Counted from the first letter of the stretch, positions 9,413-18,416 are shown. The stretch: 64,000 nucleotides of DNA from Trueperaceae bacterium (GCA_011389865.1 JAABTL010000005.1:1-64000), one strand, 5' to 3'. Notes: generated by a model not told the origin, from the sequence alone. Translations and numbers: made by a program.

Positions 9413-10906
9413 GTGACCAGCAGCGATCCCGGCCTCGTGCCGGAGCAGCGCCGGCCCTGGGTGCTCGCCGCGACGGCGACGGCGGCGTTCGGCGCGACCG
9501 TGATGGCGACCGCGGTCAACGTGGTGCTGCCGACGCTGACCGTGGAGCTCTCCGCGCCCTTCGCGACCATCCAGTGGGTGGTGCTCGCCTACCTGTTGGC
9601 GACGATCGCGCTGGTGCCGATCATCGGCCGCCTCGGCGACCTGTGGGGCAAGGCACGGCTCTTCCAGGCGGGGCACGGCGCGTTCGGCCTGGGATCGCTG
9701 CTCTGCGCGCTGGCGCCAGACGCCGCCACGCTGATCGCCTTCCGCACCGTCCAGGGGGCAGGCGCGGCCGCCCTGACCGCCCTGGGGCTGGCGATCGTCA
9801 CCGACGTCTACCCCGCCGAGCGCCGCGGCCGCGCCCTCGGCCTCAACGCCGCCGTCATCTCCGCCGGCGTCGTGCTCGGTCCCTCGCTCGGCGGGCTGGT
9901 CGCCGACCTCACGTCGTGGCGCTGGATCTTCGCGGGTGGGGTGCTGACGTCGGCGCTGGGCGCCGGCCTCGCCCTGCGGGTGCTGCCGAGCTACCCGCGG
10001 GTGCGCGGCGAGCGCTTCGACCTGCTCGGCGCCGCGACGCTCTTCGCGGGCCTGCTCGCGCTCTCGCTGGCCCTGACGCTGGGCCAGTCGCGCGGCGGCG
10101 ACGACCCGGTCATCCGCGCGCTGGGCGGGCTCGCCGTCGCCCTCGCGGTGGCCTTCTTCGCCGTGGAGCGCCGGGCCGTCTCGCCGGTGGTCGACCTGCG
10201 GCTCTTCCGCAACCCGGCGCTGACGGTCGGACTCGCGAGCGGGTTGATCACCTTCGTCGCCATCTCGGGCATCATCTTCCTGATGCCGTTCTACCTGGGT
10301 GAGGCGCTCGGGTACACGCCGAGCCGCATCGGCCTGCTGATGGCCGTGACGCCCATGCTGCTGGTGCTGATGGCGCCGATCGCCGGCACGCTGACCGACC
10401 GCTTCGGTGCGCGGCCCGTCACGGTCGTCGGGATGGCGCTGTTGATGCTCGGCTACCTGGCGCTGGGCACGCTGGACGAGCACACCACGGACCTCGGCTA
10501 CGTGCTGCGCTTCCTGCCGATCGGGTTGGGCATGGGCACCTTCCAGACGCCGAACAACACCGCGATCATGGGCGCGGCGCGCCGTGGCGCCTCGGGGGTG
10601 ACCGGCGGGCTGCTCACCCTGACGCGCTTCTTCGGCCAGGTGGTCGGCACGGCCGTGCTCGGGAGCCTGTGGGCGACGCGCACGGTGGCGCAGGCCGGGG
10701 CGCCGCGCGGCAGCGACGCCACCGGTCTGCCGGCCGCGGCCCAGGTGGCGGGTCTGCACGACGTGATCGACGTGATCCGGATCCTGATCGGGGTCGCGCT
10801 GGCGCTGGTCGTCCTCGACCTGGCCCGCGGCCGCCGAGCCGACGGCGCCCTCGCGCGACACCCGCGGCCGGGCGGATCCGTTGCGTCCGGAGGGCCCGTC
10901 CGGTAG
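9413..10906 (+). CDS. MFS multidrug exporter, DHA2 (14-helix) type
   Basis: The 497-residue protein has about 14 membrane segments and the DHA2 motifs: the opening block VNVVLPTLTVELSAPFATIQWVVLAYLL, the loop motif GRLGDLWGKARLF, and motif C near GVVLGPSLGGLVADLTSWRWIF. It probably exports drugs by proton antiport. It diverges from recG across a 114-base gap where I see no convincing -10 box for it. The GTG start was chosen because the hydrophobic region begins soon after; upstream in-frame sequence runs into the recG 5' region. Its TAG stop is the start of the next promoter. Confidence 0.88.
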   Translation: MTSSDPGLVPEQRRPWVLAATATAAFGATVMATAVNVVLPTLTVELSAPFATIQWVVLAYLLATIALVPIIGRLGDLWGKARLFQAGHGAFGLGSLLCALAPDAATLIAFRTVQGAGAAALTALGLAIVTDVYPAERRGRALGLNAAVISAGVVLGPSLGGLVADLTSWRWIFAGGVLTSALGAGLALRVLPSYPRVRGERFDLLGAATLFAGLLALSLALTLGQSRGGDDPVIRALGGLAVALAVAFFAVERRAVSPVVDLRLFRNPALTVGLASGLITFVAISGIIFLMPFYLGEALGYTPSRIGLLMAVTPMLLVLMAPIAGTLTDRFGARPVTVVGMALLMLGYLALGTLDEHTTDLGYVLRFLPIGLGMGTFQTPNNTAIMGAARRGASGVTGGLLTLTRFFGQVVGTAVLGSLWATRTVAQAGAPRGSDATGLPAAAQVAGLHDVIDVIRILIGVALALVVLDLARGRRADGALARHPRPGGSVASGGPVR

Positions 10907-10909
10907 CGT
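10904..10909 (+). promoter_or_regulatory. -10 box TAGCGT for alr, fused to the MFS stop codon
   Basis: The first three bases are the TAG stop of the exporter gene. Transcription should start near 10916, giving alr a leader of about 60 bases that holds a 13-bp direct repeat and a ribosome binding site (TAGGAGA). Confidence 0.5.
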
Positions 10910-10920
10910 GGGCGCCACGT

Positions 10921-10952
10921 GCGCCACTCGCCCCACGGGCGCCACTCGCCCG
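10921..10952 (+). repeat. 13-bp direct repeat in the alr leader
   Basis: GCGCCACTCGCCC occurs at 10921-10933 and again at 10940-10952. A related GGCGCCACG precedes them. The spacing of 19 bases between copies puts them on similar helix faces, but a function as a binding site is only a possibility. Confidence 0.6.
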
Positions 10953-10976
10953 ACCTCGGGCCGTAGGAGACCGCCG

Positions 10977-12140
10977 ATGACGACGCCCCGCGAGGGCGAT
11001 CCGAGGGGACGCGAGCGTCCCTGGGACCGCGACGCGCCCCATGCCCACGTCGACCTCGCCGCGCTGCGCCACAACCTGGCACTGCTGCGCGGGCGCACGG
11101 CCACCGGCGTGCGCTTGCTGGCGGCGGTGAAGGCCGACGCCTACGGCCACGGCCTGCTGCCGGTGGCCCGCGCGCTGGCGGCGGCCGGCGCCGACGCGTT
11201 CGGCGTCGCCACCGCCGAGGAGGCGCTGGCCCTGCGCGACGCGGGGGTACCGGGCGAGGTACTGATGTTCGGGCCCGTGCGGTCGGGGATCGCGGAGCTC
11301 GTCGCGGCGGACGTCGCCCTCACGGTCGCGCTGCCGGCAGACTTGGAGGCGATCGCGGCGACCGTGCCCGGATCGCCCGCGCGCGTCCACGTCAAGGTCG
11401 ACACCGGCATGGGCCGGCTCGGGCTGGCGCCGGCCGAGGCGAGATCGCTGATCGCGGCGGTCGCGCGTTCGCCGTTCGCCGACCTCGAGGGCGTGTGGAC
11501 GCACCTGGCGTCCGCGGACGAGCCGGACGCGACCGAGCCCGGCAGCGCCACCGACCGGCAGGTCGCCGCCTTCGCCGACCTGCTGGCGCGACTGGAGCGC
11601 GACGGCCTGCGCCCCCGCTGGGCGCACGCGGCCAACTCGGCCGGCACGCTCGTCCGACCCGACGCCCACCACGACCTCGTGCGACCGGGCATCGCCCTCT
11701 ACGGTCAGCCCGCCTCGGGCTGGCTCGCGCGGCGGGTGCCGGAACTGCGGCCGGTCATGCGCGTCGACGCCCCGATCACCTTCGTCAAGCGGATCGCCGC
11801 GGGCACGCCGATCAGCTACGGCGGCACCTGGCGCGCACCCGCAGACACCGTGATCGCCACCGTGCGCCTCGGCTACGCCGACGGCTACCCGCGGTCGCTG
11901 TCGTCCCGGGCAGAGGCCGGCCACCGGGGCCGGCGCGTTCCGGTGGTGGGCCGCGTGTGCATGGACCAGCTCATGCTCGACCTGGGCCCCGACGGCGACG
12001 CCGAAGTCGGCGAGCGGGTCGACCTGATCGGCGGCGGCGCGCCCGCGGCCTTCGACCTGGCCGCCGCGGCGGGCTCCTTCGCCTACGAGCTGCTCACGCG
12101 GCTCGGGCCACGGATCGTGCGGCGGTACTCGGACGCCTGA
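10977..12140 (+). CDS. alr: Alanine racemase
   Basis: Converts L- to D-alanine for peptidoglycan, using PLP. The 387 residues include the lysine that binds PLP, Lys52 in AAVKADAYGHG, and the second catalytic base, the tyrosine in TPISYGGTWRAP. The conserved RLGYADGYPRSL and VGRVCMDQLMLDL blocks are both present, so the enzyme looks intact. The ATG is preceded by TAGGAGA. It converges with the CorC/HlyC-type gene nine bases away with no visible terminator between them. Confidence 0.96.
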   Translation: MTTPREGDPRGRERPWDRDAPHAHVDLAALRHNLALLRGRTATGVRLLAAVKADAYGHGLLPVARALAAAGADAFGVATAEEALALRDAGVPGEVLMFGPVRSGIAELVAADVALTVALPADLEAIAATVPGSPARVHVKVDTGMGRLGLAPAEARSLIAAVARSPFADLEGVWTHLASADEPDATEPGSATDRQVAAFADLLARLERDGLRPRWAHAANSAGTLVRPDAHHDLVRPGIALYGQPASGWLARRVPELRPVMRVDAPITFVKRIAAGTPISYGGTWRAPADTVIATVRLGYADGYPRSLSSRAEAGHRGRRVPVVGRVCMDQLMLDLGPDGDAEVGERVDLIGGGAPAAFDLAAAAGSFAYELLTRLGPRIVRRYSDA

Positions 12141-12149
12141 ACGAGCGCC

Positions 12150-13589
12150 TCAGGCCTCGGCGGCGCCAGGTTCGATCGTCTCGCCCTCGGGCAGCGATCC
12201 GAGCAGCTCCGCCCGCACCAGGATCACCCGTCGCTCCTCGGCGTCCTCGACCGTGAAGCGCACGCCGGCGACCTCGTGCGCCTCGCCGACCTGTGGGATG
12301 CGGCCGAGCTCGCTGATCAGGTAGCCCGCCAAGGTGTCGTACTCCCCCTCGTCGCCGAGATCGACGCGGAAGCGGTCCTCGACCTCCTCGAGGTGAACCG
12401 ACGCGCGGATGCGCACCGAGCCGTCCGGGAGGTCCTCGAACTCGAGCTCCTCCTCCTCGTCGGTCTCGTCGTAGATCTCGCCGGTGATCTCCTCGATGAT
12501 GTCCTCGAGCGTCACCAGGCCGGCGGTGCCGCCGAACTCGTCGACGACGACCGCGACGTGGTTCTTGCGCAGGCGCATGTCGCGCATGAGGTCGAGCACC
12601 GAGGTCGTCTCGGGCACGTACTGCGGCGGATGCATGAGGTCGGCGACGCGGGTGGTCGCGAGGTCGTCGGCGTTCCCGAGGAACTTCAGGAGATCGCGGG
12701 CGTAGACGATGCCGCGCATGTCGTCGATCGACTCGCGGTACACGGGCAGCCGGCTGTAGCCGTGCTCGGTGGTGGCGGCCAGCAGGTCGTGCAGCGACGC
12801 GTCCTCGGAGATCGCCACGACGTCGACCCGCGGCGTCATCACCTCGCGCACGACCGTCTCCTCGAGGTCGATCACCCCGCGGATCATCTCCTGCTCGGAG
12901 GCCTCGATCACGCCCGACTCCTCCGCCGAGCGGAGCATGAGGCGAAGCTCGTTCTCGGTGATCAGCGGGTCGTTGCTCGGCTCCAGGCGGAAGGCCCGCA
13001 GGACCCAGGTGGTGAACCAGGCGAAGGCCCGGCCGACCGGGAACAGGAACACCGACAGCAGGTAGACGGGCCGGATCGCCAGGCGCGCGAAGCCGAGCGG
13101 GTGGTGCACCGCGATGGACTTCGGGGTGATCTCCCCGAAGATCAGCACCAGGACGGTCATGATCCCGGTCGCGTAGCCGACCGCGGCGGCCTCGGAGAAG
13201 CCCACCTGCCGCGAGAGCTGGATGCTCATCTGCGTCACCAGCGCGGTGGCGGCGATGTTGACGAGGTTGTTGCCGATCAGCAGGGTCGTGATGAAGCGGG
13301 TCGGGTTGCGCTCGAGCATGGCGAACAGGCCGAGCGGGTCCTTGCCGTCCTCGCGTATCTGGCGCAGCTTCCACTCGCCGAGGGCGGTCATGGCGGTCTC
13401 GGAGCCCGACATCAGGCCCGACAGCAGCAGGAGCAGCGCCAGCAGCGCCACCTGGCCGGCGGTGATGCCGACGACGGCGCCCTCCCCCTGCGCGAAGGCG
13501 CGGGTGAGGACCCACACGAGCGGGGGCAGGAGGAGGATCGGGAGCAGCTTGGGGCGGGGTCGCGGGGAACTCGGAGGTTGGTCGTCCAT
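12150..13589 (-). CDS. CNNM/CorC-HlyC family membrane protein
   Basis: The 479-residue protein has an N-terminal DUF21 membrane domain (about residues 30-190, with SGLMSGSETAMTAL and FGEITPKSIAV). A tandem CBS pair follows (VMTPRVDVVAI through VTLEDIIEEITGEI), then a C-terminal CorC_HlyC domain ending near residue 465. Relatives export or regulate magnesium and cobalt; hemolysin is a historical label. An acidic linker (YDETDEEEELEFE) joins the CBS and C-terminal domains. I use the ATG at 13589 rather than the GTG at 13610, because a TGCTATCGT extended -10 overlaps that GTG. Confidence 0.92.
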   Translation of the reverse strand: MDDQPPSSPRPRPKLLPILLLPPLVWVLTRAFAQGEGAVVGITAGQVALLALLLLLSGLMSGSETAMTALGEWKLRQIREDGKDPLGLFAMLERNPTRFITTLLIGNNLVNIAATALVTQMSIQLSRQVGFSEAAAVGYATGIMTVLVLIFGEITPKSIAVHHPLGFARLAIRPVYLLSVFLFPVGRAFAWFTTWVLRAFRLEPSNDPLITENELRLMLRSAEESGVIEASEQEMIRGVIDLEETVVREVMTPRVDVVAISEDASLHDLLAATTEHGYSRLPVYRESIDDMRGIVYARDLLKFLGNADDLATTRVADLMHPPQYVPETTSVLDLMRDMRLRKNHVAVVVDEFGGTAGLVTLEDIIEEITGEIYDETDEEEELEFEDLPDGSVRIRASVHLEEVEDRFRVDLGDEGEYDTLAGYLISELGRIPQVGEAHEVAGVRFTVEDAEERRVILVRAELLGSLPEGETIEPGAAEA

Positions 13590-13600
13590 TGGCTGCTCGG

Positions 13601-13606
13601 ACGATA
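13601..13606 (-). promoter_or_regulatory. Extended -10 TGCTATCGT of the CorC/HlyC-type gene
   Basis: TATCGT with the upstream TG lies 11 bases before the ATG at 13589. The predicted message would have a leader of only about four or five bases. Confidence 0.55.
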
Positions 13607-13635
13607 GCACGCGCGGCGCGGGACCCTGGGTGCGG

Positions 13636-13641
13636 TAGATT
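13636..13641 (+). promoter_or_regulatory. -10 box TAGATT of the deoxynucleoside kinase gene
   Basis: TAGATT ends seven bases before the GTG start, predicting a leaderless message. It lies about 30 bases from the divergent -10 of the CorC/HlyC-type gene. Confidence 0.62.
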
Positions 13642-13648
13642 GTGCGGC

Positions 13649-14272
13649 GTGTACGTGGCGGTCGCGGGGAACATCGGCGCGGGCAAGTCCACCCTGACGC
13701 GGCTCGCGTCGGCGCGCTTCCACCTGACGCCGGTGTACGAGGCGGTGGACGAGAACCCGTACCTGACGGACTTCTACCGCGACATGCCGCGCTATGCCTT
13801 CCACTCGCAGATGTTCTTCCTGGCGACCCGGCTGCGCCAGCACCTCGGTCAGGTCAACCCGGGCGACCGCGTCATCCAGGACCGCACGGTCTACGAGGAC
13901 GCCAACGTCTTCGCTCGCGCCCTGCACGACGCGGGGGTGATGGACGCGCGCGACTTCGCCAGCTACGCGACGATGTACGACGCCGTCCGGCGCGCGCTGC
14001 GCCCGCCCGACCTGCTCGTCTACCTGCGGGCCTCGCTGCCGACGCTGCGGGCGCACATCGCCGCCCGCGGCCGCGCGTTCGAGCAGCGCATCGAGGACGA
14101 CTATCTCGTCCGCCTGGGCGGACTGTACGAGGAGTGGCTGGAGGCGTACGACCTCTCGCCGGTCGTGGTGATCGACGCCGACCGCTTCGACGTGGTGGCG
14201 CGGGCGTCGGACCGCGCCGCGGTCTTCGACCTGCTCGAGCGCCAGGGCCTGGCGGCGCCGGTGGTGCGGTGA
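13649..14272 (+). CDS. Deoxynucleoside kinase (dGK/dAK type)
   Basis: Phosphorylates a deoxynucleoside for nucleotide salvage. The 207-residue protein has the P-loop GNIGAGKST at 7-15 and EAVDENPYL after the first helix. The DRT catalytic motif appears in VIQDRTVYEDANVFA, with a LID-like RGRAFEQRIEDDYL. These are the hallmarks of the Dak/Dgk/TK2 family; the exact base preference is unclear. The start is the GTG just after the TAGATT box. It overlaps murE by four bases (GTGA), so the two share a transcript. Confidence 0.92.
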   Translation: MYVAVAGNIGAGKSTLTRLASARFHLTPVYEAVDENPYLTDFYRDMPRYAFHSQMFFLATRLRQHLGQVNPGDRVIQDRTVYEDANVFARALHDAGVMDARDFASYATMYDAVRRALRPPDLLVYLRASLPTLRAHIAARGRAFEQRIEDDYLVRLGGLYEEWLEAYDLSPVVVIDADRFDVVARASDRAAVFDLLERQGLAAPVVR

Positions 14273-15795
14273 CGGGCGCGACGCCGCCGGAGCGGACCGT
14301 GCTGCTCACCGAGCTGCTGGCCGACGCCCTCGGCATCGACGCCGGCGGCCTGGCCGAGGTGCGGGTCACCGGCATCGCCCAAGACGCCGCCCGCGTCCGG
14401 CCCGGGCACGTGTTCGTCGCCCGCGTCGGTCAGCGCCGCGACGGCCACGACTTCCTGCCCGACGCCGTCGCGCGCGGCGCCGCCTGCGTGGTGGGAACCC
14501 GCGACGGCGTGCCGGGCCTCGCCGTGCCCTACGTGCACGTGGACGACGACCGGCTCGCGACCTCCGCGCTGGCCGCCGCGTTCCATGGCCATCCGAGCCG
14601 CGACCTGATCGTCTGCGGCGTCACCGGCACCGACGGCAAGACGACCACCGCCAACCTGCTGCACCACCTGCTGCAGGGCGACGAGGCGCGGGCTCGCGCC
14701 TCGCTGCTGTCGACCGCCATGGAGCGCATCGGCGCCGACGGCCACCCGCCCGAGCAGCACTTCACCACCCCGGAGGCCACCGAGGTGCACGCGCACCTGG
14801 CGGCCGCCCGCGACGCCGGCACGCGCTGGGCGGTCGTCGAGGCGAGCTCCCACGCGGCCTCGTTGCAGCGCCTCGCGCACGTCGAGTTCGACCTCATGGC
14901 GTGGACCAACCTGTCGCCGGAGCACCTCGACCACCACGGCAGCCTCGAGGCCTACCGCGACGCGAAGGCCGGCCTCGTCCGGCAGGCGGCGGGCGCCGTG
15001 CTCAACCGCGACGATCCCCACTTCGCGGCGTTCGCGGAGGCGGCCGTCGGCCGCGTCACCACCTACGCGATCGACGCCGCCGCGGACCTGCGGGCGGAGC
15101 ACGTCGTCGCCGGGCCCGACGGGCTGAGCTTCGACCTCGTCACCCGCGACGGGCGACGCCACGCCCAGGTGCCGATGATCGGGCGCTTCAACGTCGCCAA
15201 CGCCCTCGCCGCGCTCGCGACCGCTCACCGCCTGGGCGTGCCGTGGGAGACGGCGCTCGAGCGCCTCGCCGGCTTCCCCGGCGTGCCGGGCCGGATGCAA
15301 CTGGTGGCCAGCGAGCCCGTCACCGTGGTCGTCGACTTCGCCCACACGCCGGCGGGCCTCGCGAAGGCGCTCGCCACCCTACGCCCCCAGGACGGCGGGC
15401 GGCTGATCGTGGTCCTCGGCGCACCCGGCGAACGCGACCCGCGCAACCGCGCCGGGCTCGCCGCGGCCGCCGTCGCCGGCGCCGAGCTGGCGATCTTCAC
15501 CGAGGACGATTACCGCAGCGAGTCGCTCGACGCCATCCTCGCCGCACTCGCCGACGGCGCGGTGGCGGCCGGCGGCGTCGAGGGGCGCAGCTTCCGCGTC
15601 CAACCGGACCGCCGCGGCGCCATCGTCCTCGCGCTCGGGCTCGCGCGGCCCGGCGACGTGGTGCTGCTGGCCGGCAAGGGGCACGAGCGCACGCTCGAGC
15701 GCGGCGGTGGCACGGTGCCATGGGACGAGGTGGCCGAGGCGCGGGCCGCGCTGGCCGCCCTGGCGGCGCTCGCCGACCGCGGCCCCGGCGCGTAG
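14269..15795 (+). CDS. murE: UDP-MurNAc-tripeptide synthetase MurE
   Basis: Adds the third, diamino residue to the peptidoglycan stem peptide. The 508-residue protein shows the Mur ligase ATP loop GVTGTDGKTTTANLL, a central ligase domain with NLSPEHLDHHG, and the C-terminal domain with VVVDFAHTPAGL. The position that reads DNPR in enzymes using meso-diaminopimelate is DDYR here (residues 413-416), so another diamino acid such as ornithine or lysine is likely; ornithine is known in Deinococcus cell walls. The GTG start overlaps the kinase gene. The TAG stop forms part of the next promoter. Confidence 0.93.
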   Translation: MTGATPPERTVLLTELLADALGIDAGGLAEVRVTGIAQDAARVRPGHVFVARVGQRRDGHDFLPDAVARGAACVVGTRDGVPGLAVPYVHVDDDRLATSALAAAFHGHPSRDLIVCGVTGTDGKTTTANLLHHLLQGDEARARASLLSTAMERIGADGHPPEQHFTTPEATEVHAHLAAARDAGTRWAVVEASSHAASLQRLAHVEFDLMAWTNLSPEHLDHHGSLEAYRDAKAGLVRQAAGAVLNRDDPHFAAFAEAAVGRVTTYAIDAAADLRAEHVVAGPDGLSFDLVTRDGRRHAQVPMIGRFNVANALAALATAHRLGVPWETALERLAGFPGVPGRMQLVASEPVTVVVDFAHTPAGLAKALATLRPQDGGRLIVVLGAPGERDPRNRAGLAAAAVAGAELAIFTEDDYRSESLDAILAALADGAVAAGGVEGRSFRVQPDRRGAIVLALGLARPGDVVLLAGKGHERTLERGGGTVPWDEVAEARAALAALAALADRGPGA

Positions 15796-15798
15796 CAT
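15793..15798 (+). promoter_or_regulatory. -10 box TAGCAT of deoA, fused to the murE stop codon
   Basis: TAG is the murE stop; CAT completes the box. Six bases separate it from the deoA ATG, predicting a leaderless transcript starting immediately after murE. Confidence 0.62.
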
Positions 15799-15804
15799 GG
15801 GCGC

Positions 15805-17094
15805 ATGACCCCGAGCGTGCGAGCGGTGGACGTCATCCTGGCCAAGCGGCGCGGCGACGCCCACGACCGCGACACCCTGGAGGGCTTCATCGGCGGTTAC
15901 GTCCGCGGCGAAGTGCCCGACTACCAGGTGGCCGCCTGGCTGATGGCGGTCGTGTGGCGCGGCATGACCGAGCGCGAGACCGCCGACCTCACCGAGGTGA
16001 TGGCCGACAGCGGCGAGCGGCTCGACCTCGCCGAGTTCGCGCACCCGGTCGACAAGCACTCCACCGGCGGCGTCGGCGACAAGACCACCCTGGTGCTCGC
16101 GCCGCTGCTCGCCGCGCTCGGCGCCAGCGTCGCCAAGATGTCGGGCCGCGGCCTGGGCCACACCGGCGGCACGATCGACAAGCTGGAGGCCATCCCGGGC
16201 TTCCGGGCGGAGCTCGACCGGGAGGCGTTCTTCCGCCAGGTCCGCGAGATCGGGGTGGCGGTGACGGGCCAGACGAGGGCGCTGGCGCCGGCCGACGGGC
16301 TGCTGTACGCCCTGCGCGACGCCACGGGCACGGTGGCGTCGCTGCCGCTCATCGCCAGCAGCATCATGAGCAAGAAGCTGGCGGGCGGGGCGCGCACCAT
16401 CGTGCTCGACGTCAAGGTCGGGCACGGCGCCTTCATGCGCACGCCCGACGAGGCGCGGGCGCTGGCCGCCTCGATGGTGGCGATCGGGCACCACGCGGGC
16501 CGGACGGTGCGGGCCGTGCTGTCGAACATGGACGAGCCGCTCGGCACCGCCGTGGGTCACGCGCTCGAGGTGCGCGAGGCGCTGGCCACGCTGCGCGGCG
16601 CGGGACCGCCCGACCTGCGCGAGTTGGTGCTCACGCTGGCCGGCGAGCTGCTCGAGGCCGCCGGCCTGGTGACCGGCCGCGGCGAGGTGGAGGCCGCGCT
16701 GGACGACGGGCGGGCGCTCGAGCGCTTCGAGCGCTGGGTGGCGGCGCAGGGCGGCGACGTCGCGCGCCTCGACGACCTCGAGGTGGCGACGGAGACCGCC
16801 GACTGGTGCGCGGACGCGAGCGGCTACCTCACGTCGATCGACGCGCAGAAGGTGGGCGCGGCGGTGAGCCATCTGGGCGGCGGTCGGCGTCAGAAGGGCG
16901 ACGTCCTCGATCTCGGCGTGGGCGCCGTCATGCGCGCCAAGGTCGGCGACGCCGTGCGGGCCGGCGAGCCGCTGGTCACCCTGCACCACCGCGACGGCCG
17001 AGGGCTCGAGGCGGCGTGGGCGACGCTGGCGGGGGCGGCGTCGATCGGCGAGCGCGGCGAGCGGCGACCACTCGTCCTCGAGGTCGTGCGCTGA
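15805..17094 (+). CDS. deoA: Pyrimidine-nucleoside (thymidine) phosphorylase
   Basis: Cleaves thymidine, and probably uridine or deoxyuridine, with phosphate to base plus pentose 1-phosphate. The 429 residues carry the family signature SGRGLGHTGGTIDKLEAIPGF, the phosphate-binding DKHSTGGVGDKTTL, and the C-terminal barrel-sandwich domain ending in a biotinyl-like fold. Length matches the bacterial PyNP/DeoA family. The symbol deoA is used loosely, since pdp is equally possible. It lies nine bases after murE but has its own leaderless promoter. Together with the deoxynucleoside kinase this makes a salvage cluster around murE. Confidence 0.94.
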   Translation: MTPSVRAVDVILAKRRGDAHDRDTLEGFIGGYVRGEVPDYQVAAWLMAVVWRGMTERETADLTEVMADSGERLDLAEFAHPVDKHSTGGVGDKTTLVLAPLLAALGASVAKMSGRGLGHTGGTIDKLEAIPGFRAELDREAFFRQVREIGVAVTGQTRALAPADGLLYALRDATGTVASLPLIASSIMSKKLAGGARTIVLDVKVGHGAFMRTPDEARALAASMVAIGHHAGRTVRAVLSNMDEPLGTAVGHALEVREALATLRGAGPPDLRELVLTLAGELLEAAGLVTGRGEVEAALDDGRALERFERWVAAQGGDVARLDDLEVATETADWCADASGYLTSIDAQKVGAAVSHLGGGRRQKGDVLDLGVGAVMRAKVGDAVRAGEPLVTLHHRDGRGLEAAWATLAGAASIGERGERRPLVLEVVR

Positions 17095-17153
17095 GACCGG
17101 CATCCGCGCCCGCCCGACGCGCCCGCCCGACCCGCCGTCCGCATCGCGGGAGG

Positions 17154-17183
17154 TTGACACCCCGCGCGGCGCGGGCGTACTCT
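17154..17183 (+). promoter_or_regulatory. Sigma-70 promoter of the initiator tRNA gene
   Basis: TTGACA at 17154-17159 and TACTCT at 17178-17183 are separated by 18 bases. The start should fall near 17190, nine bases before the mature tRNA. The spacer holds a perfect palindrome, CCCGCGC-G-GCGCGGG (17161-17175). This is one of two clear -35 boxes seen in the window. Confidence 0.75.
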
Positions 17184-17198
17184 TGCTGTTGCGTCCAT

Positions 17199-17275
<77 letters not shown>

Positions 17276-17283
17276 CACGCCAT

Positions 17284-17305
17284 CGGGGCCCCGCGAGGGG
17301 CCCCG
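17284..17305 (+). terminator. Hairpin after the initiator tRNA
   Basis: A 9-bp perfect stem, CGGGGCCCC with a GCGA loop, lies nine bases after the tRNA CCA end. There is no T run after it, so it could be a processing or partial-termination signal as well as a terminator. Confidence 0.6.
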
Positions 17306-17312
17306 AACGCAT

Positions 17313-17338
17313 GCAGCCCCCGGCGATTCGGGGGCTGC
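17313..17338 (+). other. Second hairpin between tRNA-fMet and era
   Basis: GCAGCCCCC pairs with GGGGGCTGC over an 8-base loop. It follows the first hairpin by seven bases. It may add to termination or protect a processed era message. Confidence 0.5.
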
Positions 17339-17357
17339 CCCGCCCCACGCGGGCGAC

Positions 17358-17397
17358 CCGCCCCTCAGGGCGGACCTGGAGCCGCGGAGGTCCGCGG
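17358..17397 (+). promoter_or_regulatory. Mutually exclusive hairpins in the era leader
   Basis: CCGCCC/GGGCGG (17358-17373, CTCA loop) is followed by two competing hairpins. One is GGACCT/AGGTCC (17372-17393). The other is CCGCGG-AGGT-CCGCGG (17382-17397), which ends just before the era ribosome site GGAGAGGG at 17399-17406. Base pairs are read directly; a switching role is inference. Confidence 0.4.
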
Positions 17398-17411
17398 CGG
17401 AGAGGGACACC

Positions 17412-18407
17412 ATGTCCACTGATCACCTCGACGAAACCCCCACCCCCAGCGATCCCACGGCGCCCGCCACCGCCCACGACACGGGCTTGGCGCCCGACGA
17501 CGGTACGCCCACCCGCGCCGGCTTCGTCGCGATCGTCGGCAAGCCCAACGTCGGCAAGTCGACGCTGCTGAACACCCTGTTGGGCGTCAAGGTCGCGCCC
17601 ATCTCGAGCAAGCCGCAGACCACCCGCCGCGGCGTGCGCGGCATCTACTCGCTCGACCGCCGCCAGCTGGTCTTCGTCGACACGCCCGGCATGAACCGCG
17701 GCGCGACGGCCCTCGACCAGGCCATGGCGCAGGAGATCCGGGCGTCGGTGATCGACGTCGAGACCGTGCTGTGGGTCGTCGACCTGCGGCGCCCCCCGGG
17801 CGACGAGGATCGCGACGTGGCCCGGCTGCTGCACGGACTCGACCCGACCACGCGCGTCTGGATGATCGGCAACAAGGTCGACGCCGCGAAGTACCCGGAC
17901 GAGGCGCTGTCGCTCTACGCCGACCTCTACCCCGGCGCCGAGCGCGTGATCACGCTGTCGGCGCTCAACGATCCCGAGGCCGTCTACTCCCTGCGCGAGG
18001 ACCTGCTCGCGCTGCTGCCCGAGAGCCCCTGGTTCTTCGCCGGCGACGCCGCCAGCGACCAGACGCGCGAGCAGTGGGCGGCGGAGATCGTGCGCGAGGC
18101 CGCCATGGTCCACCTGCGCCAGGAGCTGCCGTACGCGGTGGCCGTGCAGGTGACCGAGTGGCGCGAGCCGCGCGCCGGCCGCGACGAGCCGCTGTTCGTC
18201 GCCGCCGAGATCTGGGTGGAGAAGGTCGGCCACCGGCCGATCGTGCTCGGCAAGGGCGGCAAGATGATCCGCGAGATCGGCAAGACGGCGCGCAAGCAGC
18301 TCGAGATCTTCCTCAACGCCAAGGTCTACCTGGAGCTCGACGTGGTCGTCCGACGCGACTGGCGCGAGGACCGCGAGGCCCTGCGCGAGCTCGGCTTCCC
18401 CATCTAG
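17412..18407 (+). CDS. era: GTPase Era
   Basis: Essential GTPase that binds the 3' end of 16S rRNA during 30S assembly. The 331 residues contain an acidic, proline-rich N-terminal extension of about 33 residues not found in the short forms. The G domain follows with G1 GKPNVGKST at 43-51, G3 DTPGM and G4 NKVD, then a C-terminal KH domain with the [22 protein letters not shown]-binding loop. I see no -10 box of its own, so it may be read from the initiator tRNA promoter through two hairpins. A GIY-YIG gene follows after nine bases. Confidence 0.96.
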   Translation: MSTDHLDETPTPSDPTAPATAHDTGLAPDDGTPTRAGFVAIVGKPNVGKSTLLNTLLGVKVAPISSKPQTTRRGVRGIYSLDRRQLVFVDTPGMNRGATALDQAMAQEIRASVIDVETVLWVVDLRRPPGDEDRDVARLLHGLDPTTRVWMIGNKVDAAKYPDEALSLYADLYPGAERVITLSALNDPEAVYSLREDLLALLPESPWFFAGDAASDQTREQWAAEIVREAAMVHLRQELPYAVAVQVTEWREPRAGRDEPLFVAAEIWVEKVGHRPIVLGKGGKMIREIGKTARKQLEIFLNAKVYLELDVVVRRDWREDREALRELGFPI

Positions 18408-18416
18408 GCGACGCGG

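Noticed and set aside
13590-13610. GTG start at 13610 for the CorC/HlyC-type gene
   Set aside because: It overlaps the likely extended -10 element TGCTATCGT, so the ATG at 13589 fits better.
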